Shown: in pieces, positions 28,608 through 37,141 of the stretch
How positions within the stretch are numbered: position 1 is the first letter of the stretch
How the letters are laid out: every line of letters begins with the position of its first letter
Source of the DNA: Jutongia hominis
Lineage (GTDB): Bacteria; Bacillota; Clostridia; Lachnospirales; Lachnospiraceae
Reading direction: 5' to 3'
Assembly (NCBI RefSeq): GCF_014384965.1
Contig: NZ_JACRSW010000040.1
Span: 117,820-181,819, forward strand
DNA: 64,000 nucleotides
Notes under the pieces: model-generated
The model's database searches: none
Seen by the model: the letters and a program-made list of their open reading frames with translations, nothing else
What the model was told of the DNA's origin: nothing
Made by a program: the position numbers and the translations under genes

Positions 28608-28680
28608 GATCTCTCAGAGAAAAACGTTTTGAGCGGATGAAACGATAAATTTACCGGTGGAAAATATCTAATGTTATAGG

Positions 28681-28709
28681 TTGATTTCAGTGCTTACATA
28701 ATTTACAAT
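28681..28709 (+). promoter_or_regulatory. Promoter of the cohesin-like/clpC operon
   Basis: TTGATT (28681-28686), 17-bp spacer, TACAAT (28704-28709), about 45 bp before the start. Confidence 0.6.
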
Positions 28710-28755
28710 AGATACATATTATATGCGGAAAGCATAACGGAACATGGAGGCACTT

Positions 28756-30225
28756 ATGTGGACAGACAGCAGAAAGACAAAAAGACAAAAGACAGTGATC
28801 CGAAAAAGGACAAGTCGGGGATTTTTGTTCTTTCTGCTTTTTTGTATCATCCTTTTGAACGGGCTGTCCGGTAAGAATGCACAGGCAGCAAGTGCTTCGA
28901 TTACGATCGATACCAGCAAAAAGCAGGTTGTCAAAGGAGATACGGTGTATGTTGTGATCACAGTCAGTTCATCTGAGAGTATCAAGAGCTTTAACGGTTA
29001 TTTTTCATATGATAACCGCTATCTTCAATTTGTAAACGGTGGCAGTGTGGTACATGGAAATGATGATAAGTTTTTAGTAGATGATATTAATCGTACCGGC
29101 AGTGCGACAAAGTTAAAGTATTCCATCAAATTCAAAGCACGTAAGAAAGGAAGTACCACGATCGCATTACAAAAGCCATATAAAGTGTGTGCAGATGACA
29201 GTTCTTCCGGTGAGATGTCGGTTTCTTACAATGCGTTAAATATTGCTGTTTTGTCAAAGAAGGAGGCTATTGCAAGCAGTCAGCCACAGCAGAGTAATAC
29301 AGAAGCACTTCCAAATGCTACAGAGCATCCACGGACAGAAGTATCCGGCAAACCTGAGACATCACCGGATAGAGCCAATGCAAAAAATCAACCGGGTCCG
29401 TCAAAAGATCCCAAGGCTTCGGCAACACCGGAAGTCACAAGAGGGCCGGATGATATTGCTGGTTCTTCCAGACTTCGTAAACTTTCGATTACAGATGCCC
29501 AGATCGCACCGGAATTTCAGCCATCGATTCGAAAGTACAGCGGATTTGTAACAACCAATCAGGATACGCTTGACATTTCCTATGAAGCAGAAGACAGCAA
29601 GGCATCTGTTACGGTAAAAGGAAATAAAAATCTAAAAGAAGGAAAACATACGATTAAAATTGTTGTAACTTCTGTCAACCATAAAAAGATCGTATATCGT
29701 TTTCAATTAAATGTTGCGAAGCAGGATCAGACAAAAGATGGAGCAAATTCGATACAGGTGACGCAGACCAATGGAAAGACCTATCTGAGTGGCGGATTGC
29801 AAATAGAATTGTTAGAGTTGGAAGATGAAAGCCTGCTTCCTGATGGTTTTTCAAAGACAACGATAGAGATAGCCGGAAATGAGCTTACAGCATTTACATT
29901 AGATAGTAGCACGGATTACAATTATGTGTTACTCTATGGAAAGGGTGATGCAGAGGGATTTTTCCTATATGATAAGCAGGAAGGAGCACTTTATCCGTAT
30001 GAAAAAGTAAAGCAATGGTATCGCAGTCAGGCAAAAGACAGTCAGGACAGTACACAGACGCAGACGATCAGAAGTTATCAATATATCATTGCGATCATGG
30101 CTGTTTTGTGTGTATTGATGTTAGTGATCACGGTTGCGTTTGGAATGCATCGCAATTATCAAAAAGAAATATGGGAACAGGAAATAGAAGAAATAGATAA
30201 TGATGAGATGAAGGAGGATAGATAG
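28756..30225 (+). CDS. Membrane-anchored surface protein with cohesin-like and cadherin-like domains
   Basis: This 489-aa protein begins with a basic N-terminus and signal sequence (FLFFLLFCIILLNGLSG). A cohesin/CBM-like beta domain follows at about 40-155 (VVKGDTVYVVITVSSSESIKSF; YLQFVNGG). Then come a P/T/E-rich linker (about 160-230), a cadherin-like beta-sandwich (about 235-325: LRKLSITDAQIAPEF...YSGFV), a second beta region, a transmembrane helix near 440-462, and a short acidic cytosolic tail. ATG 28756 follows GGAGG by 5 nt. It directly precedes clpC (3 bp), an unusual operon partner. Confidence 0.78.
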   Translation: MWTDSRKTKRQKTVIRKRTSRGFLFFLLFCIILLNGLSGKNAQAASASITIDTSKKQVVKGDTVYVVITVSSSESIKSFNGYFSYDNRYLQFVNGGSVVHGNDDKFLVDDINRTGSATKLKYSIKFKARKKGSTTIALQKPYKVCADDSSSGEMSVSYNALNIAVLSKKEAIASSQPQQSNTEALPNATEHPRTEVSGKPETSPDRANAKNQPGPSKDPKASATPEVTRGPDDIAGSSRLRKLSITDAQIAPEFQPSIRKYSGFVTTNQDTLDISYEAEDSKASVTVKGNKNLKEGKHTIKIVVTSVNHKKIVYRFQLNVAKQDQTKDGANSIQVTQTNGKTYLSGGLQIELLELEDESLLPDGFSKTTIEIAGNELTAFTLDSSTDYNYVLLYGKGDAEGFFLYDKQEGALYPYEKVKQWYRSQAKDSQDSTQTQTIRSYQYIIAIMAVLCVLMLVITVAFGMHRNYQKEIWEQEIEEIDNDEMKEDR

Positions 30226-30228
30226 ATC

Positions 30229-32670
30229 ATGCAGAGACATTATACAAAAAGTGCCTTAAATGTATTAAATAATACAGCAAAAGAAGCGGAAGCATTAGGG
30301 CATAATTATATTGGAACAGAACATCTTTTACTGGCATTGATCCATACAAAAGGTGTAGCTAGTGAAGTGCTCCGGGAAAACAGGGTAGATTATGAAAAGA
30401 TTGCTGATCTGATCGAAGAAAATCTTGCAATGGATGGAAGCGTTGCTTTGGTACAGAAAGCACAGCAGACACCGCGAATGAAAAGAGTGGTCGAAAATGC
30501 ATTATCGGAAGCAGAACGACTGGGAGCCGCAGGAGCCGGAACAGAGCATTTGTTGATCGCACTGTTAAAGGAACAGGATTGCATTGCACTTCATTTGTTA
30601 CATGCAATCGGAGTCAATGTACAAAAGCTTTATATTGATACCTTAACAGCAACCGGTCAGGATATGGCAAGTGCAAAAAATGAATATATGATGCAAAAAA
30701 GCCGTAAGAACAAGTCCACAACACCGACATTAAACCAATACAGCCGTGATCTGACAGAATATGCAAAAGACGGAAAGTTAGATCCTGTGATCGGAAGAGA
30801 AAAAGAGATTCAGAGACTTGTACAGATATTAAGTCGCAGAACGAAGAATAATCCGTGTCTGGTTGGTGAACCGGGTGTTGGTAAGACAGCAGTCGTCGAA
30901 GGTCTGGCACAAAAGATCATACAGGGAGATATACCTGAAGTGATCCAGAATAAAAGAGTGCTTGTATTGGATCTGTCCGGTATGGTTGCAGGATCAAAAT
31001 ATCGCGGAGAGTTTGAAGAGAGGATCAAAAAGGCGTTAAGGGAAGTATCGGCAGCCGGTAATATTCTTCTTTTCATTGATGAGATCCATACGATCATTGG
31101 TGCAGGTGGTGCAGAAGGTGCGATCGATGCAGCAAATATTTTAAAACCTGCATTAGCAAGAGGAGAGATCCAGTTGATCGGTGCTACGACCAGAGAAGAA
31201 TACCGCAAATATATTGAAAAAGATGCTGCTTTAGAACGAAGATTCCAGCCGGTTGATGTAGAAGAACCAAATGAAGAAGAAAGCATTGCTATATTAAAAG
31301 GGCTTAGAAGCCGCTATGAAGAGCACCATCATGTAACGATCACGGATAGTGCGATCGTAGCAGCAGTTAAAATGTCAGAACGCTATGTCAATGACCGTTA
31401 TCTGCCGGATAAAGCGATTGATGCGATCGATGAAGCAGCAGCACGCACCGGTCTGACAAAGTATCTGCCATCACCAAAGCTTCGTTTTTTAGAAGAAGAA
31501 CAGATAGCGTTGGAAAAAGAAAAAGAGAATGCGGTATTTGATCAGGATTTTGAACGCGCAGGACAGATAAAAAGAAAGCAGGAAGCAGGCAGACTTGAGA
31601 TAGAAAAGCTGCAGGCAGAAATGGAAAGAGAGCGGGAAGAAGTTTCGCTGGAAGTAACAGAAGCAGAAGTTGCAGATGTGATTGCTGAATGGACCAAGAT
31701 TCCGGTACAAAAGTTACAGGAAGAAGAGTCTGAACGTCTTCGTCATTTAGAAGAAGAGCTGCATAAGCGTGTGATCGGACAGGATGAAGCCGTTCATGCG
31801 GTAGCAAAGGCAATCCGTAGAGGCAGAGTCGGCTTAAAAGATCCAAACCGTCCGATCGGTTCATTCTTATTCCTTGGACCAACCGGTGTTGGTAAGACTG
31901 AGCTTTCCAAAGCACTTGCACAGGCTGTCTTTGGTAAAGAAGAAGATATTATCCGCGTTGATATGTCAGAGTATATGGAAAAGCACAGCGTGTCTAAGAT
32001 GATCGGATCACCACCGGGATATGTCGGATATGAAGATGGAGGTCAGCTTAGTGAGAAAGTACGTCGTCATCCATATTCCGTCATCCTTTTTGATGAGATT
32101 GAGAAAGCCCATAGTGATGTTTTTAATATTCTTCTTCAGATCTTAGAAGACGGACACATTACAGATGCACAGGGACGCAGAGTCAGCTTTAAAAACACCG
32201 TGATCATTATGACTTCAAATGCCGGAGCGCAAAGGATTATTGCACCGAAGCATCTTGGGTTCGGGACAAAAGAGGATGCCGAGGCTGATTACAAGCAGAT
32301 GAAAGAAAGTGTTTTAGAAGAAGTCAAAAAGCTGTTCAAACCGGAATTTATCAATCGAATTGATGAATTACTTGTCTTTCATGTATTGACACAGCAGGAT
32401 ATCGAAAAGATTGCCGGTGTCTTTATTGATAAGCTTGCTAAGCGTTTACATGCACAGATGAGCATTACGTTTACCGTGACACAAAAAGCATTGGCACATA
32501 TTGCAAAGAGCGGTTTTGATAAAAATTACGGTGCACGTCCGGTACGTCGTGCGATCCAGACACAGATCGAGGATGCATTAGCTGATAAAATGCTTGCAAA
32601 AGAAATTCAGCCGGGTGACTGTATCGAAGCAGATGCAGACGAAGAAAAGATCATATTTTGCAAACGGTAA
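30229..32670 (+). CDS. clpC: Clp protease ATPase subunit ClpC
   Basis: This 813-aa Hsp100 unfoldase feeds ClpP. It has N-terminal Clp repeats (1-145), Walker A GEPGVGKT near 212, a UVR-like middle segment (AVFDQDFERAGQIKRK, about 435-450) characteristic of ClpC and absent from ClpB, and GPTGVGKT near 550. AAGGAGG lies 11 nt before the ATG. It is not preceded by ctsR-mcsA-mcsB as in many Firmicutes but by the surface protein gene. Intergenic 32671-32796 shows no clear terminator. Confidence 0.95.
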   Translation: MQRHYTKSALNVLNNTAKEAEALGHNYIGTEHLLLALIHTKGVASEVLRENRVDYEKIADLIEENLAMDGSVALVQKAQQTPRMKRVVENALSEAERLGAAGAGTEHLLIALLKEQDCIALHLLHAIGVNVQKLYIDTLTATGQDMASAKNEYMMQKSRKNKSTTPTLNQYSRDLTEYAKDGKLDPVIGREKEIQRLVQILSRRTKNNPCLVGEPGVGKTAVVEGLAQKIIQGDIPEVIQNKRVLVLDLSGMVAGSKYRGEFEERIKKALREVSAAGNILLFIDEIHTIIGAGGAEGAIDAANILKPALARGEIQLIGATTREEYRKYIEKDAALERRFQPVDVEEPNEEESIAILKGLRSRYEEHHHVTITDSAIVAAVKMSERYVNDRYLPDKAIDAIDEAAARTGLTKYLPSPKLRFLEEEQIALEKEKENAVFDQDFERAGQIKRKQEAGRLEIEKLQAEMEREREEVSLEVTEAEVADVIAEWTKIPVQKLQEEESERLRHLEEELHKRVIGQDEAVHAVAKAIRRGRVGLKDPNRPIGSFLFLGPTGVGKTELSKALAQAVFGKEEDIIRVDMSEYMEKHSVSKMIGSPPGYVGYEDGGQLSEKVRRHPYSVILFDEIEKAHSDVFNILLQILEDGHITDAQGRRVSFKNTVIIMTSNAGAQRIIAPKHLGFGTKEDAEADYKQMKESVLEEVKKLFKPEFINRIDELLVFHVLTQQDIEKIAGVFIDKLAKRLHAQMSITFTVTQKALAHIAKSGFDKNYGARPVRRAIQTQIEDALADKMLAKEIQPGDCIEADADEEKIIFCKR

Positions 32671-32796
32671 TAGTAGAAAAAAAGAATGAGATATGATATG
32701 ATAAACATATTCTAAAAGGAACGAAATGAAGATGGATGTCATAGGAAAAACATCCAAAAGATAAAAAGAAAATTACAAAACACGGGAGGAAAAATC

Positions 32797-33210
32797 ATGG
32801 CAGTAATTAAGGAGTTAATCCGCAAAGAAAGTAACGGAACATTAAGTTTTGGTAACTATGAGCTTGACAGCAAGCAGAAGTTATCTGATTTCGAATTTGA
32901 AGGAGATCTTTACAAGGTAAAAACATTCAAAGAGATTACAAAGCTCGAAAAGAACGGTATGTTCGTCTATGAATCTGTTCCGGGAACTGTAGTTACAAAC
33001 TTAAAGGTAACAGATAAGGAGACTTCTTTTGCAGTAGAAGGTTTAGAAGATGTATCAATCACATTAGAAATGGAACCGGAATCAGACTATGTCGTATACG
33101 TGGATGGTACAAATGTCGGAAAGATGAAGACAAATCTTGCAGGTAAACTGATCCTCAGTCTGGAGATCACACCGGGACAGGTATCGGAGATTCGTGTCGT
33201 AAGAGGTTAA
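32797..33210 (+). CDS. Conserved hypothetical beta-rich protein upstream of radA
   Basis: This 137-aa acidic protein is predicted to be mostly beta strand (FSNYELDSKQKLSDFEFEGDLYKVKTF-like stretches, seen about 18-45), with no signal peptide or Cys. A similar small protein occurs in clostridial genomes, sometimes under misleading enzyme names; no catalytic motif is seen, so none is assigned. GGGAGG lies 7 nt before the ATG. It is 10 bp before radA and probably co-transcribed. Confidence 0.7.
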   Translation: MAVIKELIRKESNGTLSFGNYELDSKQKLSDFEFEGDLYKVKTFKEITKLEKNGMFVYESVPGTVVTNLKVTDKETSFAVEGLEDVSITLEMEPESDYVVYVDGTNVGKMKTNLAGKLILSLEITPGQVSEIRVVRG

Positions 33211-33220
33211 TGCAGAATAT

Positions 33221-34594
33221 ATGGCTAAAGCAAAGAAAAAATCTATATTTTTCTGCAAAGAGTGTGGATTTGAAAGTGCAAAGTGGCTTGGACAGTGTCC
33301 GGGCTGTAAAGAATGGAATTCATTTGTTGAAGAACCGGTGATCAAGAACACAGCAGGAAAAGAAGTTCATGCTGCGGAAAAGAAAGAACCTTCACGTTTA
33401 TCAGAAGTAAGCGTGGAGAAAGAAGAAAGAGTATTAACCGGTATTGGTGAACTGGATAGAGTATTAGGCGGTGGGATTGTGACCGGTTCTCTTGTTTTGG
33501 TAGGTGGAGATCCCGGTATCGGAAAGTCTACACTTTTATTGCAAATGTGCCGGGAACTTTCTACAGCCTCTAAAAAAGTGCTGTATGTTTCAGGAGAAGA
33601 GTCTGTAAAGCAGATCAAGATGCGTGCGGACCGGATCGGTACATTTGAAAAAGAAATGCTTTTACTGAGTGAGACAGATCTTGATATTGTTGTTGAGACT
33701 ATTTTAAGACAACAGCCTGATATCGTGATCATTGATTCGATCCAGACAATGTACAGGGAAGAGATTGGTTCGGCACCCGGAAGTGTCAGCCAGGTGCGTG
33801 AGACAACAAGTGTTTTGATGCGTCTTGCAAAAGAGCAGGGCATCACGATCTTTGTAGTCGGACACGTTACAAAGGAAGGTGTTGTTGCCGGACCGCGTGT
33901 CTTAGAGCATATGGTGGATACCGTGCTTTATTTCGAAGGGGATGGCTGCATGCCATACCGTTTTCTGCGTGGTGTGAAGAACCGTTTCGGCTCAACGAAT
34001 GAGATTGGCGTATTTGAAATGCGCGGAAGTGGGTTGGCAGAAGTGACAAACCCATCCGAATATATGCTTCAGGGCAAACCCGAAAATGAACCGGGCTCGA
34101 TCGTTACCTGTTCGATGGAAGGAACCAGACCGATCTTAGTAGAAGTACAGGCTTTAGTATGTCAGACAAGTTTTAATCTTCCAAGACGTACAGCAGCCGG
34201 TACCGATTATAATCGTATCAATCTTTTGATGGCGGTGATCGAAAAGCGTCTGGGCATACGAATGGGTGACTGTGATGCTTATATCAATGTAGCAGGTGGT
34301 ATGCGTATCAATGAACCGGCACTGGATCTGGGTATTGTTGCGGCATTATTATCCAGTTACAAAAATATAACATTTGACAGCAGCACGATCTGCTTTGGAG
34401 AAGTAGGACTGGTGGGGGAGATTCGTGCAATCAACATGGCAGAACAGAGAGTGCTCGAAGCTGCGAAACTTGGCTTTCGTACCTGTATTCTTCCACAGGC
34501 GAATAAGAGCCGCCTGGATATTTCAAAAGATATGCTAAACGGAATGGAACTTATCGGTTTAAGTACGATACATGAATTGCTGGGGGTGATGTAA
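33221..34594 (+). CDS. radA: DNA repair protein RadA/Sms
   Basis: This 457-aa DnaB-like branch-migration ATPase acts in recombinational repair. It has an N-terminal C4 zinc finger (CKECG...CPGCKEW), Walker A GGDPGIGKST near 94, the RadA-specific KNRFGSTNE near 253, and a Lon-protease-like C-terminal domain. Length is normal. The ribosome binding site GAGG is 13 nt upstream in the preceding gene's end. Its stop overlaps the next ATG (TAATG). Confidence 0.96.
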   Translation: MAKAKKKSIFFCKECGFESAKWLGQCPGCKEWNSFVEEPVIKNTAGKEVHAAEKKEPSRLSEVSVEKEERVLTGIGELDRVLGGGIVTGSLVLVGGDPGIGKSTLLLQMCRELSTASKKVLYVSGEESVKQIKMRADRIGTFEKEMLLLSETDLDIVVETILRQQPDIVIIDSIQTMYREEIGSAPGSVSQVRETTSVLMRLAKEQGITIFVVGHVTKEGVVAGPRVLEHMVDTVLYFEGDGCMPYRFLRGVKNRFGSTNEIGVFEMRGSGLAEVTNPSEYMLQGKPENEPGSIVTCSMEGTRPILVEVQALVCQTSFNLPRRTAAGTDYNRINLLMAVIEKRLGIRMGDCDAYINVAGGMRINEPALDLGIVAALLSSYKNITFDSSTICFGEVGLVGEIRAINMAEQRVLEAAKLGFRTCILPQANKSRLDISKDMLNGMELIGLSTIHELLGVM

Positions 34595-34968
34595 TGGAAA
34601 TCAATGAGACAGAGGATTCGACAGAAAATGTCTTGAGTCGTATGGAAAATTCATTAAATGCATTAGAGCAGATGTCATTGGATTCCATCAATATTACAGA
34701 TAAACTTGTTAATGGCATCTCAGATCTTCAAAAATGTATTGAAGAATTACGGGAAAGCCCACAGCAGGATAAGGAACTGATCTATGAGATGATCGTAGAA
34801 TTGTTGCAGGAACTTTTGGATACGGCATTTACCGTCAATAATGTTTCACATGAACTGGAAACAGAAATGGTACTACAAAGAGACATGGTAGATAATGTCC
34901 GCCAGATTGTGGATTATTTGTATGGGATGCAAAAAAAATTTGAAGATCCGGATTGTTTTTTAGAATGA
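34594..34968 (+). CDS. Small helical protein coupled to radA
   Basis: Not recognised. This 124-aa acidic, almost wholly helical protein has regular Leu/Ile/Met spacing suggestive of a coiled coil and no Cys, membrane segment or signal peptide. The ATG shares a base with the radA stop, so it is translationally coupled. The function is unknown; linkage with RadA is the only clue. Confidence 0.7.
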   Translation: MEINETEDSTENVLSRMENSLNALEQMSLDSINITDKLVNGISDLQKCIEELRESPQQDKELIYEMIVELLQELLDTAFTVNNVSHELETEMVLQRDMVDNVRQIVDYLYGMQKKFEDPDCFLE

Positions 34969-34988
34969 AGCACATTGGAATAAAATGT

Positions 34989-35027
34989 AAAAAGGAGAAC
35001 GATATTAAAAGATCGTTCTCCTTTTTT
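34989..35027. terminator. Bidirectional terminator of the radA operon
   Basis: AAAAAGGAGAACGAT pairs with ATCGTTCTCCTTTTT around an 8-nt loop. T-tracts lie on both sides; it also suits the minus-strand methyltransferase gene. Confidence 0.93.
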
Positions 35028-35163
35028 GTATTTCGTACCGTATAGGAGCATTTTTTAATCCAAACAGCATACATTGAAACCTTATCATTTATCCATTCAA
35101 AACACTTATGCAGCAGTTCTGAATGGATGAAACAGTTTATATTTTATGAAGCAGTTGTAGTTC

Positions 35164-36330
35164 CTAATGGTTGTTTTCTTCTCTTTTTTCTCTGCGTGGT
35201 GGCTTCGGACCGAGGTATTGATAAAAATAGGTACGCATCATACCGTTGTAGATCTTTCGGTTTTTGTCGGCCTTCTTACCGATATACCGCTGTGCATCTT
35301 CGTAAGCCGTGATAAGATACATTGACCAGCTGTCTAAGTTTTTATAAGCAGTTCCGATATCACGATATAATTCCGGCATTTCTTCGGGACTGTCAAGACG
35401 CTGTCCATATGGTGGATTCGTAATGATAAAACCGTATTTTTTGCGATGGCTTAGATCCTGTAAGGCTCTTTGCTGAAAATGGATCAGATGATCAACTTCA
35501 GCAAGACGGGCATTTTCCATCGAAGCTTTTATCGCATCATGACTGATATCATAACCCTGAATATCCATTTCGCAGTCACGGATAATATTGTCTTCTGCTT
35601 CTGTGATCGCATCATACCATTCCTTTTTCGGGATCAGATGCGTCCACTTCTCAGAGGTAAAAGAACGGTTCATGCCGGGAGCGATATTTGCTCCGATCAT
35701 AGCCGCTTCAATCGGAAAAGTACCACTTCCACAGAAAGGATCGACTAAGATTCGGTTTCTATTCCATGGGGTTAAAAGGATCAATGCAGCAGCAAGTGTT
35801 TCCGTGATCGGTGCTTTCACGGTAGCCTGACGATAGCCTCTTTTATGAAGAGAAGCACCGGTCGTATCCAGTCCGACCACAACTTCGTCTTTCATCAAGG
35901 TTACACGTACCGGGAAGTCAGCACCATCTTCCTGAAACCAGTTAATATGATATTTTTCTTTCAAACGTTCCACCATTGCTTTTTTCATGATCGACTGGAT
36001 GTCAGACGGGCTAAAAAGCTTACTTTTGATCGAAGTCGCTTTTGTTACCCAGAAACGTCCGTTCTGCGGAATATAATTTTCCCATGGCAGCTTCTTAGTA
36101 CCCTCAAAAAGCTCATCAAATGTGGTAGCATGAAAGCTACCGATTTTTAACAAAATACGTTCGGTTGTCCTCAAAAATATATTTGCACGACAGATCGCGT
36201 CGCTGTCACCGGTAAAAGTGATCTTACCGTCTTCTACTTTTATGATCTCATATCCTAAACGCAGGATTTCTTTCTTCAATACAGCTTCCAGTCCAAAATG
36301 ACAGGGAGCAATAAATTCATATTTAGCCAA
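35164..36330 (-). CDS. THUMP-domain rRNA (guanine-N2) methyltransferase, RlmL/YpsC-like
   Basis: This 388-aa RNA methyltransferase has an N-terminal THUMP domain (about 45-150). The C-terminal Rossmann methyltransferase shows DPFCGSGTFPIEAA, GYDISHDA and the NPPYG catalytic motif (about 305). The likely start is TTG 36330, because AAGGAG lies 7 nt upstream; the open frame runs 25 codons further without a site. Its 5' leader enters a giant inverted repeat (36361-36897). Confidence 0.9.
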   Translation of the reverse strand: MAKYEFIAPCHFGLEAVLKKEILRLGYEIIKVEDGKITFTGDSDAICRANIFLRTTERILLKIGSFHATTFDELFEGTKKLPWENYIPQNGRFWVTKATSIKSKLFSPSDIQSIMKKAMVERLKEKYHINWFQEDGADFPVRVTLMKDEVVVGLDTTGASLHKRGYRQATVKAPITETLAAALILLTPWNRNRILVDPFCGSGTFPIEAAMIGANIAPGMNRSFTSEKWTHLIPKKEWYDAITEAEDNIIRDCEMDIQGYDISHDAIKASMENARLAEVDHLIHFQQRALQDLSHRKKYGFIITNPPYGQRLDSPEEMPELYRDIGTAYKNLDSWSMYLITAYEDAQRYIGKKADKNRKIYNGMMRTYFYQYLGPKPPRREKREENNH

Positions 36331-36349
36331 ATTGTTTCTCCTTCCATAC

Positions 36350-36403
36350 ATAGAGCTGTACCGCCATCGCCCATCCCATTTGTATCCCACTATAGAGCTG
36401 TAC
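36350..36403. repeat. 12-bp direct repeats at the left edge of the inverted repeat
   Basis: ATAGAGCTGTAC occurs at 36350-36361 and 36392-36403. It overlaps the left end of the large inverted repeat and could be a trace of insertion or slippage. Confidence 0.45.
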
Positions 36404-36897
36404 AAAATGCCTTTACTGCGTCAGATCAAAGACTTTCTTTTCGTGGTTTCAATTTATTTTTGCCTTTTGGGTTGACACGACGGCTTCTTAGGATATCTGA
36501 TTTTTTAAGACTTTTTTGCTATTGGGCGCGGGTCATAACTATAGGGGCGACTCAGCCTGAGTAGCATTGCTTAGGGGGCACGCTTCCGCTTCGCAAAGCC
36601 ACGTAGCGCACACATAGCACTTCAAAAAGAAAATCTTTTTTGAAGCGCAAGTGGCGACGGGCTTAGAGAGCCCCTACAGCAATGTACATCAGGACTGGCC
36701 CTGCCCCTATATCAGATGAGAGCGCCCATAATAAAAGCAAAAAAGTCAAAAAATCATAGATATCCTTAGAAGGCGAAACAGTGCCCCAAAAGTCAAAATA
36801 AATTGAATCACGAATGAAACATTTATGAACTGACGCAGTAAAAGCATTTTTCAGCCTGTGAAAGTATGGAAAATGCAAATGGGATCTGCGATGGCTT
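36361..36897. repeat. Giant imperfect inverted repeat, 537 bp
   Basis: The left arm (36361-36632) and the reverse complement of the right arm (36633-36897) match along most of their length. Shared blocks include GCCATCGC, ATCCCATTTG, TTTTACTGCGTCAG, TTCAATTTATTTT, TAGGATATCT, GATTTTTT, ACTTTTTTGCT, ATAGGGGC and CTTCAAAAAAGA at the apex near 36632. No ORF over 90 codons spans it convincingly. It may be a miniature inverted-repeat element or a long structured RNA. Confidence 0.8.
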
Positions 36898-36923
36898 GTC
36901 AGGGTGGATGTTGTGGCCCTGAC
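36898..36923. terminator. Hairpin next to the inverted repeat
   Basis: GTCAGGG (36898-36904) pairs with CCCTGAC (36917-36923). There is no T-tract, so its role is uncertain. Confidence 0.4.
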
Positions 36924-37060
36924 ATTCTCTGATTGTTATTAGTATATTATAGAGAAAAACAGATAAGATGGCAAATATGTAATAGTGAACCATTTTTAAC
37001 AAAAAATCAGAATAGATTTTGTATGTTTTTTACTTAATGAAGTATGTTAAAATAGTAGAT

Positions 37061-37081
37061 ATGCCGGTGGGCTTCCGGCAT
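37061..37081 (+). promoter_or_regulatory. Leader hairpin before the ABC exporter
   Basis: ATGCCGG (37061-37067), 7-nt loop, CCGGCAT (37075-37081), then TTGTTTAAAT. It sits about 60 nt before the first exporter gene and could be an attenuator. Confidence 0.45.
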
Positions 37082-37141
37082 TGTTTAAATAATAGAAGAA
37101 AGCAAGACGGCTTTGTGTGGCTGCTTTGTATGGAGGGGAAG

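Noticed and set aside
31388..31921. 177-aa minus-strand frame
   Set aside because: It is a shadow of clpC, opposite the second AAA module.
33367..33846. 159-aa minus-strand frame
   Set aside because: It is a shadow of radA; the radA reading frame is certain.
36298..36564. 88-aa plus-strand frame in the giant inverted repeat
   Set aside because: It has no ribosome binding site, runs antisense into the methyltransferase 5' end, and is explained by the repeat arm.
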